From Thermobifida halotolerans (lineage in GTDB: Bacteria > Actinomycetota > Actinomycetes > Streptosporangiales > Streptosporangiaceae): a stretch of 64,000 bases of DNA. A program made the position numbers and the translations under genes. The stretch spans positions 4,774,001 through 4,838,000 of the forward strand of contig NZ_CP063196.1 of NCBI RefSeq assembly GCF_003574835.2. Direction: 5' to 3'. This document shows, piece after piece, positions 15,579 through 25,100 of this stretch (position 1 is its first letter; every line of letters starts with the position of its first letter). The notes under the pieces were generated by a model. The model was not told the origin of the DNA. It saw nothing but the letters and a program-made list of their open reading frames with translations, and did no database searches.

Positions 15579-15776
15579 GTTACGCTCATATCAACAGGAA
15601 TTTAACAAGCTCGAAACATGAGATTCCGGCAATAGTGTGCTTGCTTCCCCGGTGTCGCAAATGTGAGCCGAGGTGGAAACGGTGACACGCCGTCCGTGTG
15701 TCTTTTGTTTACACAGGGTACCCGGTCGATGACCATTGAGTGGGAAATCGCTCCTCCGTGAAGTGGAAAACCGACC

Positions 15777-16136
15777 GTGCCGATCCGCCCGCACTATCTC
15801 GCCGCCATGGCCGCCACCATCGCCAGGGCGTCGGACATCGCCGCCCGTCGCTCGGGGGCTCCGGTGACGGTCCACTACGAGTCGGGCCACCGTCAGGTGA
15901 TCGAGGCGGCGACGCCCCACCGCCTGGTGCGCGACCAGGGCGGAATCGTGGCGGTGGAGGCCGACGCGGACACCGGCTACTCCCTGTACGCGGGAGCGGC
16001 CTGCCACCCGATCCTGATCCTGCGCTCGGACCGCGGCGGAGTCGAATTCGACATCCCGGTCCGGGCGGGGTCGATCCGGGTCGAGGACGCGCTGGAGCAT
16101 TCTCCCGAACGAGCCATTCGTCACGGACGCGGTTAA
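15777..16136 (+). CDS. Protein of unknown function (119 aa)
   Basis: A GTG start opens a 119-codon frame with codon use like its neighbours. The protein begins MPIRPHYLAAMAATIARASD. It has predicted beta-strands in the middle (GAPVTVHYESGHRQVIEAA, VAVEADADTGYSLYAG, IPVRAGSIRVEDALEH) and no TM or signal. I do not recognise a family. It is divergent from the HemC-like gene across a 198-bp AT-richer spacer, so the two may share a promoter region. The ribosome site is weak (GGAAAACCGACC). Confidence 0.6.
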   Translation: MPIRPHYLAAMAATIARASDIAARRSGAPVTVHYESGHRQVIEAATPHRLVRDQGGIVAVEADADTGYSLYAGAACHPILILRSDRGGVEFDIPVRAGSIRVEDALEHSPERAIRHGRG

Positions 16137-16202
16137 TGAGGCGGTCTTCCGCCTGCTGACCGTTTTGTTGCCCGGGGTGGTGGTTTTCCGCTCACGGGAA
16201 AG

Positions 16203-16802
16203 TCAACCACCGATGATCTCGGTGAGTTTCTCCCACTGGGACGGGTCCGCCAGGGCCGAGCCGACGGCCACCGCCCGGGCGCCCGCCGTCAGGTAGTCCG
16301 CGGCGTCGTGGGCCGAGACCCCGCCGGTCGCCACCAGGTTCACCTCGGGAAAGGGGCCGCGCATGGCGGTGAACCAGTCGGGGCCCAGCACGCTGGCGGG
16401 GAACGCCTTCAACCACGTGACGCCGTGGCGCAGCGCCCGCTGGATCTCGCTGGGGGTCGCCACGCCCGGCAGGTGCGGCATACCCGCTGCGAGGGAGGCG
16501 GCCAGGACCTCGCCGTCGAAACCGGGGGCCACGGTGAACGCGGCTCCCGCCTCGGCGGCCTGGACCACCCGGGCGGGGGTCGTCACCGTCCCCGCGCCCA
16601 CGGGGCGGCCGCGTTCGCGTCCCGCGGCCACCGCCGCGCGCAGCGCCGGGAGCGCGGCAGAGGACTGGATGGGGACCTCGACCAGGTCCATTCCCAGGTC
16701 CCAGGCGCGGTTGGCCAGTTCGACGGTGGTGTGTTCGGACATGCCGCGCAGGATCGCCATGATCCGCTGACCGGAGAAGAGCTCGGTGAGGTCCACGGAC
16801 AT
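16203..16802 (-). CDS. eda: 2-keto-3-deoxy-6-phosphogluconate aldolase
   Basis: A 199-aa class I aldolase that splits KDPG into pyruvate and glyceraldehyde-3-phosphate. The Schiff-base Lys is in WLKAFPASVLG, the base Glu is in LVEVPI (relatives have EVT), and the phosphate loop is ATGGVSAHDAADYL with VAVGSALAD. Ala replaces Leu/Phe in the usual LKLFPA. It begins 4 bp after kdgK, so the two form an operon that degrades 2-keto-3-deoxygluconate. No 6-phosphogluconate dehydratase is nearby; feeding from uronates or gluconate is likely. Confidence 0.93.
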   Translation of the reverse strand: MSVDLTELFSGQRIMAILRGMSEHTTVELANRAWDLGMDLVEVPIQSSAALPALRAAVAAGRERGRPVGAGTVTTPARVVQAAEAGAAFTVAPGFDGEVLAASLAAGMPHLPGVATPSEIQRALRHGVTWLKAFPASVLGPDWFTAMRGPFPEVNLVATGGVSAHDAADYLTAGARAVAVGSALADPSQWEKLTEIIGG

Positions 16803-16806
16803 CGGG

Positions 16807-17826
16807 TCACGCTCCGGAGAAGAGAGGGGCGGTCGGGTCGAGGGGAAACAGCGAGGCGTCGGGAACGCGCAGGGCCGCCCACTCCGCGTCGGACAGGGCG
16901 AGCAGGCGCTCGCGGGCGGCACGCGGCGGGAAGGGGGCCAGGTCGGCGACGCTGAGCAGGGTGGCGGCGGCCATGACGTGCCCCAGGCGCAGGCACTGCT
17001 CGGTGGAGCGGCCGTCCAGCAGCCCGGAGAGGAAGCCCGAGGCGAAGGCGTCACCCGCCCCGACCGGTTCGACCACCTCCACCCGGGGAGCGGGCACGAA
17101 CACCCGGCTGTCCCCCGAGTAGCAGGTCGCGCCGACGTCGGCGTCCTTGACCACGAGGCGGCCGACCGCGGGCAGCAGAGCGCGCACCTCGTCGGCGGTG
17201 GCGGTGTGCCACAGCCGTTCGGCCTCGTCCCGGCCGACGAAGACCAGGTCGGCCGCGCGGGCCGACTCCAGCAGAGGACGCGCCGCCCGCTCCGCGGACC
17301 ACAGCGCGGGGCGGTGGTTGACGTCGAAGGAGAGGATCGGTCGCCCGGGGGCGCGGTCGGTGAGCAGGCGGCGGGTGAACTCGGCACAACCGGACGACAG
17401 CGCCGGTGTGATCCCGGACAGGTGCAGCAGCCGCGCGCCGCCCAGTTCGGGGGACCGGGCCAGCTCCGGACCGATCGCGGAGGCGGCCGAACCCCTGCGG
17501 TAGTAGTAGACCGAGGTGCCCTCGGGAGAGGGGTCCTTGAGGTAGAGGCCGGTGGGCCGCTCCGGGTCGACCTCCACCAGCGCCACGTCCACCCCGTATC
17601 CGGACAGGGTCCGGAGGATGATCCGTCCGAAGGGGTCGTCGCCGATCCGGCTCATCCAGGCGACCCGGTGGCCCAGCCCGGCGAGGCCGCAGGCCACGTT
17701 GGACTCCGCACCGCCGATCCGCGGCAGGAGCGCGGGCCGTTCGACCAGTGGAACCGCCGAGGCGGGAGAGAGCTGCCCCATGGTCTCGCCGATACAGATC
17801 ACGTCGTACAAGCCGGTTCCGGCCAT
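16807..17826 (-). CDS. kdgK: 2-keto-3-deoxygluconate kinase (PfkB family)
   Basis: A 339-aa ribokinase-fold sugar kinase. The N-terminal motif is PRIGGAESNVACGLAGLGHRV. The C-terminal anion-hole and catalytic Asp motif is EPVGAGDAFASGFLSGLLDG. The tyrosine-rich run SVYYYRRGSAAS is typical of KDG kinases, which recognise the open-chain keto acid. Partnership with the KDPG aldolase gene directly downstream supports the substrate. ATG at 17826; the upstream 165 bp is GC-rich with no other gene. Confidence 0.9.
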   Translation of the reverse strand: MAGTGLYDVICIGETMGQLSPASAVPLVERPALLPRIGGAESNVACGLAGLGHRVAWMSRIGDDPFGRIILRTLSGYGVDVALVEVDPERPTGLYLKDPSPEGTSVYYYRRGSAASAIGPELARSPELGGARLLHLSGITPALSSGCAEFTRRLLTDRAPGRPILSFDVNHRPALWSAERAARPLLESARAADLVFVGRDEAERLWHTATADEVRALLPAVGRLVVKDADVGATCYSGDSRVFVPAPRVEVVEPVGAGDAFASGFLSGLLDGRSTEQCLRLGHVMAAATLLSVADLAPFPPRAARERLLALSDAEWAALRVPDASLFPLDPTAPLFSGA

Positions 17827-17991
17827 CGCGCCACCACCCTCCGCACTGCCGCGCCCGCCACACTAGCGTTCCCGGCCCGTTCCGGGTGGGGGCGCCGGGG
17901 CGGGCGCGGCAGCGGGGGAGCCCGTCGGGAATCCGCTCCGGGCGACTCGGCACGCGCTCGGGACGGAGACCGACGGGGGTTCCGTGGCGGC

Positions 17992-18567
17992 TCAGGCGAC
18001 CCTGCGCGCGGAGTGGAAGTTGCGGTCGTAGTGGTGGGCCATGGGCACGATCTGGACGCGCTTGCCGCTGTTGGGCGAGTGGATCATCTTGTCGCCCCCG
18101 ACGTAGATGCCCACGTGACTCGGGCCGGAGTAGAAGAAGACCAGGTCACCAGGGCGCAGGTCGGAGCGGGACACCGGCTGGCCCTGGGTGACCTGGCCGC
18201 GGGTGGTGCGTTTCAGCGTCACCCCGGCCTGTCTGTAGGACCACTGCACGAGCCCGGAACAGTCGAAGGCGTTCGGTCCGGCGGCTCCCCAGCGGTAGGG
18301 GGCGCCGATCCTGCTCTCGGCGTGCCGCAGCGCCTCCTCCGCGGTGCTGCTGCCCCTGTCTCCGTTCCGGTTGCCCCGAACGTGCTGCTCCTCCTGGGCG
18401 GACTCCGCTCCCGGGTCCGCGCGGTGCGCGGCACCCGTGACCGGAGTCGCGGTCGCGACGCTGACCGTGGCGGCCAGTGCCAACGCCGAGAAGGTCGTGG
18501 CGGCCCGGCCGATGAGGCGCGGGGTGTTGTCTCTCTGCGACCGACCGAAACCCTCGCTGCAGAACAT
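17992..18567 (-). CDS. Secreted NlpC/P60 peptidoglycan hydrolase
   Basis: From the ATG with GAGGGAAGA upstream, the 191-aa protein has a basic N-terminus and a signal peptide (LIGRAATTFSALALAATVSV... with an Ala-rich cleavage region), a short Glu/Asn/Gly-rich linker, and an NlpC/P60 domain. The catalytic Cys is in AFDCSGLVQWSY, the His in SHVGIYVG, and the third polar residue (His) in KMIHSPNSG. It would cleave D-Glu-mDAP bonds of cell-wall stem peptides. It carries no LysM or SH3 binding domain. I looked upstream for a c-di-AMP (ydaO) riboswitch, which often controls such genes in actinobacteria, and did not find the motif. Confidence 0.9.
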   Translation of the reverse strand: MFCSEGFGRSQRDNTPRLIGRAATTFSALALAATVSVATATPVTGAAHRADPGAESAQEEQHVRGNRNGDRGSSTAEEALRHAESRIGAPYRWGAAGPNAFDCSGLVQWSYRQAGVTLKRTTRGQVTQGQPVSRSDLRPGDLVFFYSGPSHVGIYVGGDKMIHSPNSGKRVQIVPMAHHYDRNFHSARRVA

Positions 18568-19286
18568 GGTGTCTTCCCTCGATTTTTGGACAAAGGACGC
18601 GTTCGTCTTGCGGAAGGGGATGACGCTGCCCACGGAAACACAAGGCCGCTGGGGTTTCGGATATAAAAACCGGGTCGGCGTGTCGCTGCGAATCCTTCTT
18701 GCGCGGTGCTTCGGCGGGAGTGAATCGGAACCCCGGGGAGTGGCGTGCCGAGGTGCGGCGCAGTGGCCGGAACATGCGTCTTCAGGTGTCCGCAACCGGT
18801 TCGTCCGTTATCGGAGAAAGCCCTGCCAGCTTGCGACTTCGGTCACATCGTCGAGGGGCGACGCGGAGGATTCAGACATCGGGTGGTCCCATGAATGGGG
18901 GTGTCGGAGAACTGATCCGAATCTGTTACCGAAACACCGGAGAGAGCGTCGATGGTGTCGCCGTGGAAAAAGCGGCTCCTGTGATTTATTGGCTCCTCCT
19001 TGACCCGTGGAAAACCGATTTGGCCGGGAATTCGGATACCACGCCAAGAGGACGACGGGGGACAATGGCGAAGAGTTGCTCCGGGAATTCGACCAGATTG
19101 CCGCATTTCTCCGGTCGGGTCCGGTCACCTGCGGCGGCTCCGTGGCTGTTCCACGGCACTGCCCGGGGAGCTTCGGGCGGCGAACCCCGGCTGGGCCGCC
19201 GACGGGGCGCGCCGCCGCCGCGAGTATGGGGCTGATGTGGGGCATCGTCCGTCTTGCGACCGCTGTGGGCTACGATTCCGAAAGCC
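18568..19286. other. 700-bp intergenic region
   Basis: The spacer between the divergent NlpC/P60 and GNAT genes. It is lower in GC than the genes around it, especially 18880-19080, with TATAAAAA at about 18661 (in the NlpC leader) and AT-rich stretches such as GTGATTTATTGG. Several short open frames exist but none has both a ribosome site and a recognisable product. No riboswitch, tRNA or clear inverted repeat was found. Confidence 0.4.
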
Positions 19287-19736
19287 ATGATTATCCGTGC
19301 GGCCATCCGGTCTGACCTCGGCGCGATCCTGCGGCTCCTGCGCGACCTCGGGGAGGCTGCCCCCACGCAGAGCGGCACCGTTCGCATGTCCTCGGCCACC
19401 GTCCGGGCCTGGACCCGCATCGAGAACGACCCCGAGCGCACCGTGCTGGTCGCCGAGCGGCGAGGACAGATCATCGGGACTCTCGACCTGATCGTGATCG
19501 CCAACCTCACCCACGACGCCCAACCGTGGGCGGTGATCGACAACGTGGTGGTGGACGCGGCCTACCGGCGGACCGGGATCGGCCGGGCGTTGATGGACGA
19601 CGCGGTGAACCGCGCCGTGCTGGCCGGCTGCTACAAGATCGAACTGCTCGCCCACGAGAGCCAGGGCAGCGCCCGGGAGTTCTGCCTGGCGATGGGATTC
19701 ACCACGTCCGCCGAGGGATTCCGCCGCTACCTGTGA
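19287..19736 (+). CDS. GNAT family N-acetyltransferase
   Basis: A 149-aa acyl-CoA-dependent acetyltransferase. The fold is clear: AAIRSDLGAILRLLRDLG, VLVAERRGQIIGTLDLIVI, the beta4-P-loop region VIDNVVVDAAYRRTGIGRALMDDAV (CoA pyrophosphate site, RRTGIG), then KIELLAHESQGSAREFCLAMGF. The single domain and small size fit small-molecule or antibiotic acetyltransferases, but the substrate is unknown. I took the ATG at 19287, where similarity begins; an upstream in-frame ATG at 19254 would add 11 residues. A strong terminator follows. Confidence 0.9.
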   Translation: MIIRAAIRSDLGAILRLLRDLGEAAPTQSGTVRMSSATVRAWTRIENDPERTVLVAERRGQIIGTLDLIVIANLTHDAQPWAVIDNVVVDAAYRRTGIGRALMDDAVNRAVLAGCYKIELLAHESQGSAREFCLAMGFTTSAEGFRRYL

Positions 19737-19746
19737 GCCCGGACGA

Positions 19747-19781
19747 CGAGGGGGCGGGACCGTGCCGGTCCCGCCCCCTCG
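19747..19781. terminator. Bidirectional hairpin terminator
   Basis: A perfect 15-bp inverted repeat, CGAGGGGGCGGGACC (19747-19761) and its complement (19767-19781), with a 5-nt loop, between the convergent GNAT and DivIVA-like genes. It is followed by TT on the plus strand. Confidence 0.85.
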
Positions 19782-19799
19782 TTCCGCGGTCGGTGCGTG

Positions 19800-20912
19800 T
19801 CACGAAGCGCTGGGGTCCTTGCTTCCGTTGTCGGAACCCGCGGCTCCGGGGTGCCGGTAGACCCCGGTGAGGTCCGGGGACGAGGGGGGGACGGGGGCCG
19901 TGGTCTCGTCATCGGGAGCCGGACCCGAGTAGCGGAAACCGTGGGGGCGCCCCGGGAGCGGACGTACCGGCTGCGACACCGGGCCGGGCTTCGGCTGCTC
20001 CTCGGGCTTCAGGTTCACCGTGGCCTCGTTGTCGGCCGGAGCCAGCCGGGCGGTGGCCTCGTTGTCGGACGAGGTCTGCCGGTCGGCGGGCCTGGGAGTC
20101 GGAGCGGGCTTGGCGGCCTCGGACTGGGCTGAGGAGGGGGCGGTCGGCTTGGCGGGCTGCGGCTTGTCGGCGGCAGCGGGCTGCGGTTTGTCCGCGGAGT
20201 CGGTCGAGGTGGTGGACTTGGCCTCCGACTTGCCCTCGAAGTCGGACCGCTTGAGCCCGGCGTCCAGCACACCGGCCTTGGCCTCGGCCTGGAGCAGTTC
20301 GGCGAGCGTGTCGCGCATGTCGTTGAGGCGGCGCAGCGCCTCCCCGTGCGTCGCGGTCAGCCGCTTCAGACGCCGGTCGGCGGTGTCGTGGATCTTGTTC
20401 GCGCGGGTCTCGGCCTCGCTCAGCTTGCGCTCCGCCTCCTTGGCGGCCTGGTCGCGCAACTGCTCGGCCTCCTTCTTGGCGGAGGTGAGATGCTCCTTGG
20501 CCTCGTCGCGGGCGCCGTTGACGATCCGCTCGGCCTGCTCCTGCGCGCTCTTGACCTTGGCCTTGGCCTCCTCCTCGGCCTTGGCCCGGATGTCGTCGAC
20601 CTCCTTGTCGACCTGGGCGCGCTTGTCCGCGGCCTCTTCCTCGGCGATCCGCAGGATGTTGGCCAGGCGCTCGCTGATCTGCTCGTGCTCCGGCTTGACC
20701 GCGGCCTTGGCCTTGGCGTCGGCGAGTTCGTGGCGCAACTGCTCCAGTTCGTCGTGGGCGCGAGCCAGACGCTCCTGCAGGTCACGGAGTTGGTTGTGGT
20801 TGCGGACGACGAAGTCGTCGACCTGACGCTTGTCGTATCCGCCCTTGCGGACCGTCGGGAAGGCGTCTTCGCGCAGCAGGTTCGGGAGTATTTCTGAGGT
20901 GTGTTCGTTCAT
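19800..20912 (-). CDS. DivIVA-like coiled-coil protein
   Basis: A 370-aa protein: an N-terminal DivIVA-type membrane-binding segment (FPTVRKGGYDKRQVDDFV, residues about 18-36), then a long coiled coil to about residue 215 rich in Ala/Glu/Lys/Arg (repeats such as AEEEAKAKVKSAQEQAERI), then a disordered Pro/Ala/Lys/Thr-rich tail. The tail has a small repeat, DNEATARLAPADNEATVNL. DivIVA-family proteins such as Wag31 mark curved membrane and direct polar growth. This one differs from the housekeeping DivIVA (next to ftsZ/sepF) and more resembles Scy/FilP-type cytoskeletal relatives. ATG at 20912 has AAGGAC just upstream. Confidence 0.75.
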   Translation of the reverse strand: MNEHTSEILPNLLREDAFPTVRKGGYDKRQVDDFVVRNHNQLRDLQERLARAHDELEQLRHELADAKAKAAVKPEHEQISERLANILRIAEEEAADKRAQVDKEVDDIRAKAEEEAKAKVKSAQEQAERIVNGARDEAKEHLTSAKKEAEQLRDQAAKEAERKLSEAETRANKIHDTADRRLKRLTATHGEALRRLNDMRDTLAELLQAEAKAGVLDAGLKRSDFEGKSEAKSTTSTDSADKPQPAAADKPQPAKPTAPSSAQSEAAKPAPTPRPADRQTSSDNEATARLAPADNEATVNLKPEEQPKPGPVSQPVRPLPGRPHGFRYSGPAPDDETTAPVPPSSPDLTGVYRHPGAAGSDNGSKDPSAS

Positions 20913-21263
20913 GTCCTTGGTAACCGGGTCGACAGTGATTCGGGCGGGACGGGTCTTTACTCTCTGCCTATCGTTCCCATAACACCTCAAACGCGAGGTG
21001 TGGGATTCCTAGTCTTCAACAGGGGAATGCTGGGTGCGAGAGGAAACGGATTGTGTGCGGGCCGTGACCGGGTGGCCGACTGCGGTGTGCCCCGGCGACG
21101 ACGCACTCGGGCCGGCCTCGGCGGCTCCACGGCGGCGCGTGCGGCAACCCTGTCAGAGCCGACCGGGATCCGCCCTACTAAAGTATGGGCGATTGCGCCC
21201 GTGCATGGACGGTATCGGTCATTTCCGCTGTCCGCACGCGGTTCCCATTCGCGAGGAGGTCGC
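20913..21263. other. Divergent intergenic region
   Basis: About 350 bp between the DivIVA-like gene and the gamma carbonic anhydrase gene. It must hold both promoters. The part next to the DivIVA-like gene is AT-richer (CGTTCCCATAACACC). No gene, hairpin or recognisable operator is apparent. Confidence 0.35.
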
Positions 21264-21803
21264 ATGTCCGGCAGCGGCGGAGTCCCGCGCATCGGTTCGG
21301 CCGCGTTCGGTGAGCCGGTGATCCACCCCGAGGCCTGGATCGCGCCAGGAGCGGTGGTGGTGGGGCGGGTCCGGATCGGCGCCCGCAGCAGTGTCTGGTA
21401 CGGGTCGGTGCTGAGAGCCGACACCGAGGACGTCGTCGTGGGGGAACGCTGCAACATCCAGGACCTGTGCTGCCTGCACGCGGACCCCGGCGAACCCGCG
21501 GTCCTGGGCGACGGGGTCAGTCTCGGCCACAAGGCGATGGTCCACGGCGCGGTGGTGGAGGACGGCGCGCTGGTCGGTATCAACGCCGTCGTGCTGGGGC
21601 GCGCGACGGTGGAGAGCGGAGCTCTTGTGGCGGCGGGCGCACTCGTGCCGCCGGGTAAGCGGGTGCCCGCGGGAACACTGTGGGCGGGAGTGCCCGGCAG
21701 GGTGATCCGGGAACTGACCGACGCCGAGCGGGAGAACCTGGTGGGCACATCCGAGCGGTACACGGACTACGCCGACCAGCACCGCGGAGTCGAGTGGCGC
21801 TAG
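21264..21803 (+). CDS. Gamma-class carbonic anhydrase-like protein
   Basis: A 179-aa left-handed beta-helix (hexapeptide repeat) protein of the gamma-CA/PaaY/YrdA family. Hexapeptide turns run through residues 25-135 (GAVVVGRVRIGARSSVWYG, then GDGVSLGHKAMVHGAVVEDGALVGINAVVLG). The three metal-binding His positions of the family map to CCLHAD, LGHKAM and MVHGAV. The catalytic Glu loop of Cam is absent, as in most bacterial members, so hydratase activity is uncertain. The C-terminal amphipathic helix (ERYTDYADQHRGVEWR) is normal. ATG at 21264 has GAGGAGGT upstream. Confidence 0.85.
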   Translation: MSGSGGVPRIGSAAFGEPVIHPEAWIAPGAVVVGRVRIGARSSVWYGSVLRADTEDVVVGERCNIQDLCCLHADPGEPAVLGDGVSLGHKAMVHGAVVEDGALVGINAVVLGRATVESGALVAAGALVPPGKRVPAGTLWAGVPGRVIRELTDAERENLVGTSERYTDYADQHRGVEWR

Positions 21804-21914
21804 GGCCCGCCCGGCGGAGCGCTCCGGGATCGCGGCCGCCGGGACGGCGGACGCGCCGTCCACGGGACCGCGTCCGCGGTCCCGTGGACGGGGAAGTCGA
21901 CGAGGGTGCGAGGG

Positions 21915-22052
21915 TCAGGCCGCGACCGGGCCGGAGACCGGGAACCACCGGTCGCGCACGAAACGCACCGCCAGGGTGGCGATCTGGGCGACGAGCGCTT
22001 CGACGAGCATGGCCAGGGTCTTGGCGAGCAGTGTCGAGAGGAAGTCGGACAC
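21915..22052 (-). CDS. 45-aa amphipathic/hydrophobic peptide
   Basis: A short frame starts at GTG 22052 with AAAGGAT upstream and encodes 45 residues: VSDFLSTLLAKTLAMLVEAL at the start and VRDRWFPVSGPVAA at the end. The first 33 residues make one long amphipathic or membrane helix (VEALVAQIATLAVRFV). A TATAAAAG element lies upstream (22088 area, minus strand), so it may have its own promoter. It is 91 bp downstream of the P-type ATPase on the same strand. The family is unknown; it could be a small regulatory subunit of the ATPase, as with sarcolipin-like or KdpF-like peptides. Confidence 0.6.
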   Translation of the reverse strand: MSDFLSTLLAKTLAMLVEALVAQIATLAVRFVRDRWFPVSGPVAA

Positions 22053-22143
22053 AGACGATCCTTTGGTGACTTGGGGAAGTACGCACCTTTTATAACCGAT
22101 CGCGAAGTCCGGTAGGTGTGACGGACGCTGTCATCCAGATGAA

Positions 22144-25100
22144 TCATCCCTGACCACCAGGTTTCTCCTCTGAGCTGCGCAGACGCCGGGTGAACAGCGC
22201 CGCGACGACGGCGAACCCCGCGGACGCGCCGAGCCCGACGAGCCAGCCGTACCACGCCAGCGGCTGGCAGCCGAAGAAGCGACTGATCCCCGGCAGTTGC
22301 ACGATGGCGCCGAGCACGGCGAAGGAGGCGAGTCCCGAGGCGAGCACCACCGGGTCCCGACCGCCGGCCGTGATGGTCTGGGCGAGTTGGGCGCCCACCA
22401 GAGCGACGAGCGCGGCCGTGTTGGCCTGCCCACCGATGCCGCCGGCCCTGCTCAGCAGCCAGGTGGCCAGCGCGGCGGAGGCGGTGGTGGCCGAGCGCAC
22501 GGCGATGTCGCGGTTGAGCGCCGCCCCCAGCGACTGCTCCGGTCCCTCGTTGAGTAGTTCCTCCTGGCTCACCCCGTGCGGTCGCCGCATGGCCAGGGCG
22601 ATCGACGGCAGCATGTCGGTGAGCAGGTTCACCAGGAGCAGTTGGCGCACGTTGAGCGGACTCGCACCGCCGAGCAGGCCCGCGCCGACCGTGAAGGCGA
22701 TCTCGCCCAGGTTGCCGCCGAGAAGCACGGCGAGGGCGTTGCGCGTCGACTTCCACATGGCCCGGCTGTCGGCGATGGCGTGGGCGATGGTCTCGATCCG
22801 GTTGTCGGTGACCACCACGGCGGCCGCCTCCCGTGCCGCGGGCGTGGCCCGACTGCCCAACGCGATCCCCACGTCGGCCAGCCGGATGGCCGGGGCGTCG
22901 TTCGCACCGTCGCCGGTGACGGCGACCACACGCCCGTCCTCCCGCAGCGCCCGGACGATCCGGGCCTTCTGGTCCGGGCTGACCCTGGCGAACACCGAGA
23001 CTTCGGAGACCAGCCCGGTCAACGCCTCGTCGGAGAGCTCCGCCAGTTCCGACCCCGTCATGGTCCTGCCGTTCAACAGGCCGAGCTCCGCCGCGACGGC
23101 CTCCGCGGTACTGGGATGGTCGCCCGTGACCATGACGACCTTGACGCCCGCCGACCCCAGCCTGGCCACCGCCTCGGCCGCGGTGGAGCGGATCGGGTCG
23201 GCGATCCCGACCAGGCCGAGGAAGCGCAGTCCCCTGATGCGCTCGTCCTCCAGGTCGCGCCGGTCGGAGGCGGTGCGCTCCGCCACGGCCAGCACCCGGT
23301 AGCCCTGCCTGGCCAACCGCTCCACCTCGTGCTCCACCGTGGTCCGGGCACGTCTGTCGAAGGCCGTGGACGTACCGGACTCCGTCCAGGTGTCGCAGCG
23401 CTCCAGGACGATCTCCGGAGCGCCCTTCACGGCGATCATCTGCCCCTCCGGCGTTCTGCCGAGCACCGCGTGGTAGCCGCGGCCGGGTTCGAAGGGCAGT
23501 TCGTCGACGCGCTCCCAGGCCCCCACTCCCTCGCCGGTGTCCATGTCCAGCCACCTCGCGCCGCGCGCGATCGCCCGGTCGGTGGGGTGCGCCAGTCGCC
23601 CGCCCCCGTCGTGTTCGGGATTGGCCCGCAGCGCCCCGGCGACGATGGGACGCATCTTCGCCGAGAGCTTCACACGCTTGCCGACAGGAGCGGACTCGAC
23701 ACCGTCGGAGACCAGTCGCAGTCGCAGCCGCCCCTCGGTCAGGGTTCCGGTCTTGTCGAAGCAGAGCACGTCGACCCGTCCGAGCGGTTCGATGGTCGTC
23801 GGATCGCGGACGAGCGCGCCGTGGTGGGAGAGCCGTCGCGCGGTGGCGAGTTGGGCCGCTGTGGCGAGGAAGGGCAGTCCTTCCGGCACGGCGCCCACCG
23901 TGAGCGCCACCGCGGGGCCCAGCGCCTGCGCCAGGCTCCGCCCGCGCAGCAGTTGCGCCGCCATGAGCACGACCCCCGCCCCCAGCGAGATGGGCAGGGT
24001 GATGTTGGTGAGCTTCCGGAGCCGGGCCTCCACACCTCCTCTGGGCGCCTCCTGCGCCTCCGGGCGCATGGCCCGGCCGATCTCGGTGCGTTCGCCGGTG
24101 GCGACCACGACCGCGACGGCGTCGCCCGCGGCGATGACCGTGCCCTCGTACAGCATGGAGTGCCGGTCGGCGACCGCTCGGGCCGCGCTCGGCGCGGCGC
24201 TCTTGGCGACGGGCTGCGACTCGCCGGTCAGGCTGGACTCGTCGACCTCCACCCCCTCGGCCAGCAGCAGGCGGCAGTCGGCCGGGACGGAGTCTCCCGC
24301 CGTGAGCGCGATGACGTCGCCCGGCACCAGACGTTCGGCGGTCTCCGCGACCGGGTCGGAGCTTCCCGGGCGCCGTACCGCGGTCCGCACCGCGCTCAGG
24401 TCGACGAGCCTGCGCAGAGCCCGGTCCGCGCCGATCCGCTGGGCGCCGGAGACGACCGCGTTCACCCCGAGCACCGTGCCGATGAGCGCCGCGTCGACAG
24501 CGGAGCCCACGGCGGCCGAGAGGCCCGCCCCCACCGCCAGCGCGGGCGTCAGCGGGTTGTCCAGTTCCTCCATCATGAGCTGACCGAAACCGGGACTTGC
24601 GGCCCGTTCGTCGTCGGTCTCGGCGGGGCGGCGCTGAGCGGCCTCCTCCTCGCTCAGCCCCGACATCGAGGATCTCAGCCGGGAGAGCACCGCCTCGACC
24701 GGCCAGGCGTGCCAGGGGACGCGCTCCTGCGGCACCGGGTCGGGGCGCCGTGCCGCCTCCAGTCCGGCCCAGGTGCCCCGGGCCATCGCGAACAGGACCG
24801 CCGTGTTGACCGCCATGGAGGCCCTCCGGCCCGCTCCCGCCGCGGGACCGGCGGCGGTGAGCAGCACGCCGGCCGTCGCCCCCATTCCGGCGATACGCAC
24901 ACCGATCTCACTCATCCGCCGAGCGGTCCGCATCGCGTCGATGACCGAACAGGCTCCGTCGAGGCCGGGACCGCACAGCAGATGGGCGGCCCAGGCGGGA
25001 TGGGCGGTCCGCCCCGTGATCCCGATGCCCACGTCCGCCGCCGCCAGCGCCGCCTGCTCCCGGGCGCTGACGAGAGCGACCCCGTGCCCCTCCTCCTGGA

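Noticed and set aside
18568-19286. c-di-AMP (ydaO) riboswitch before the NlpC/P60 gene
   Set aside because: This is common upstream of such actinobacterial genes, but none of the conserved motif could be found in either orientation.
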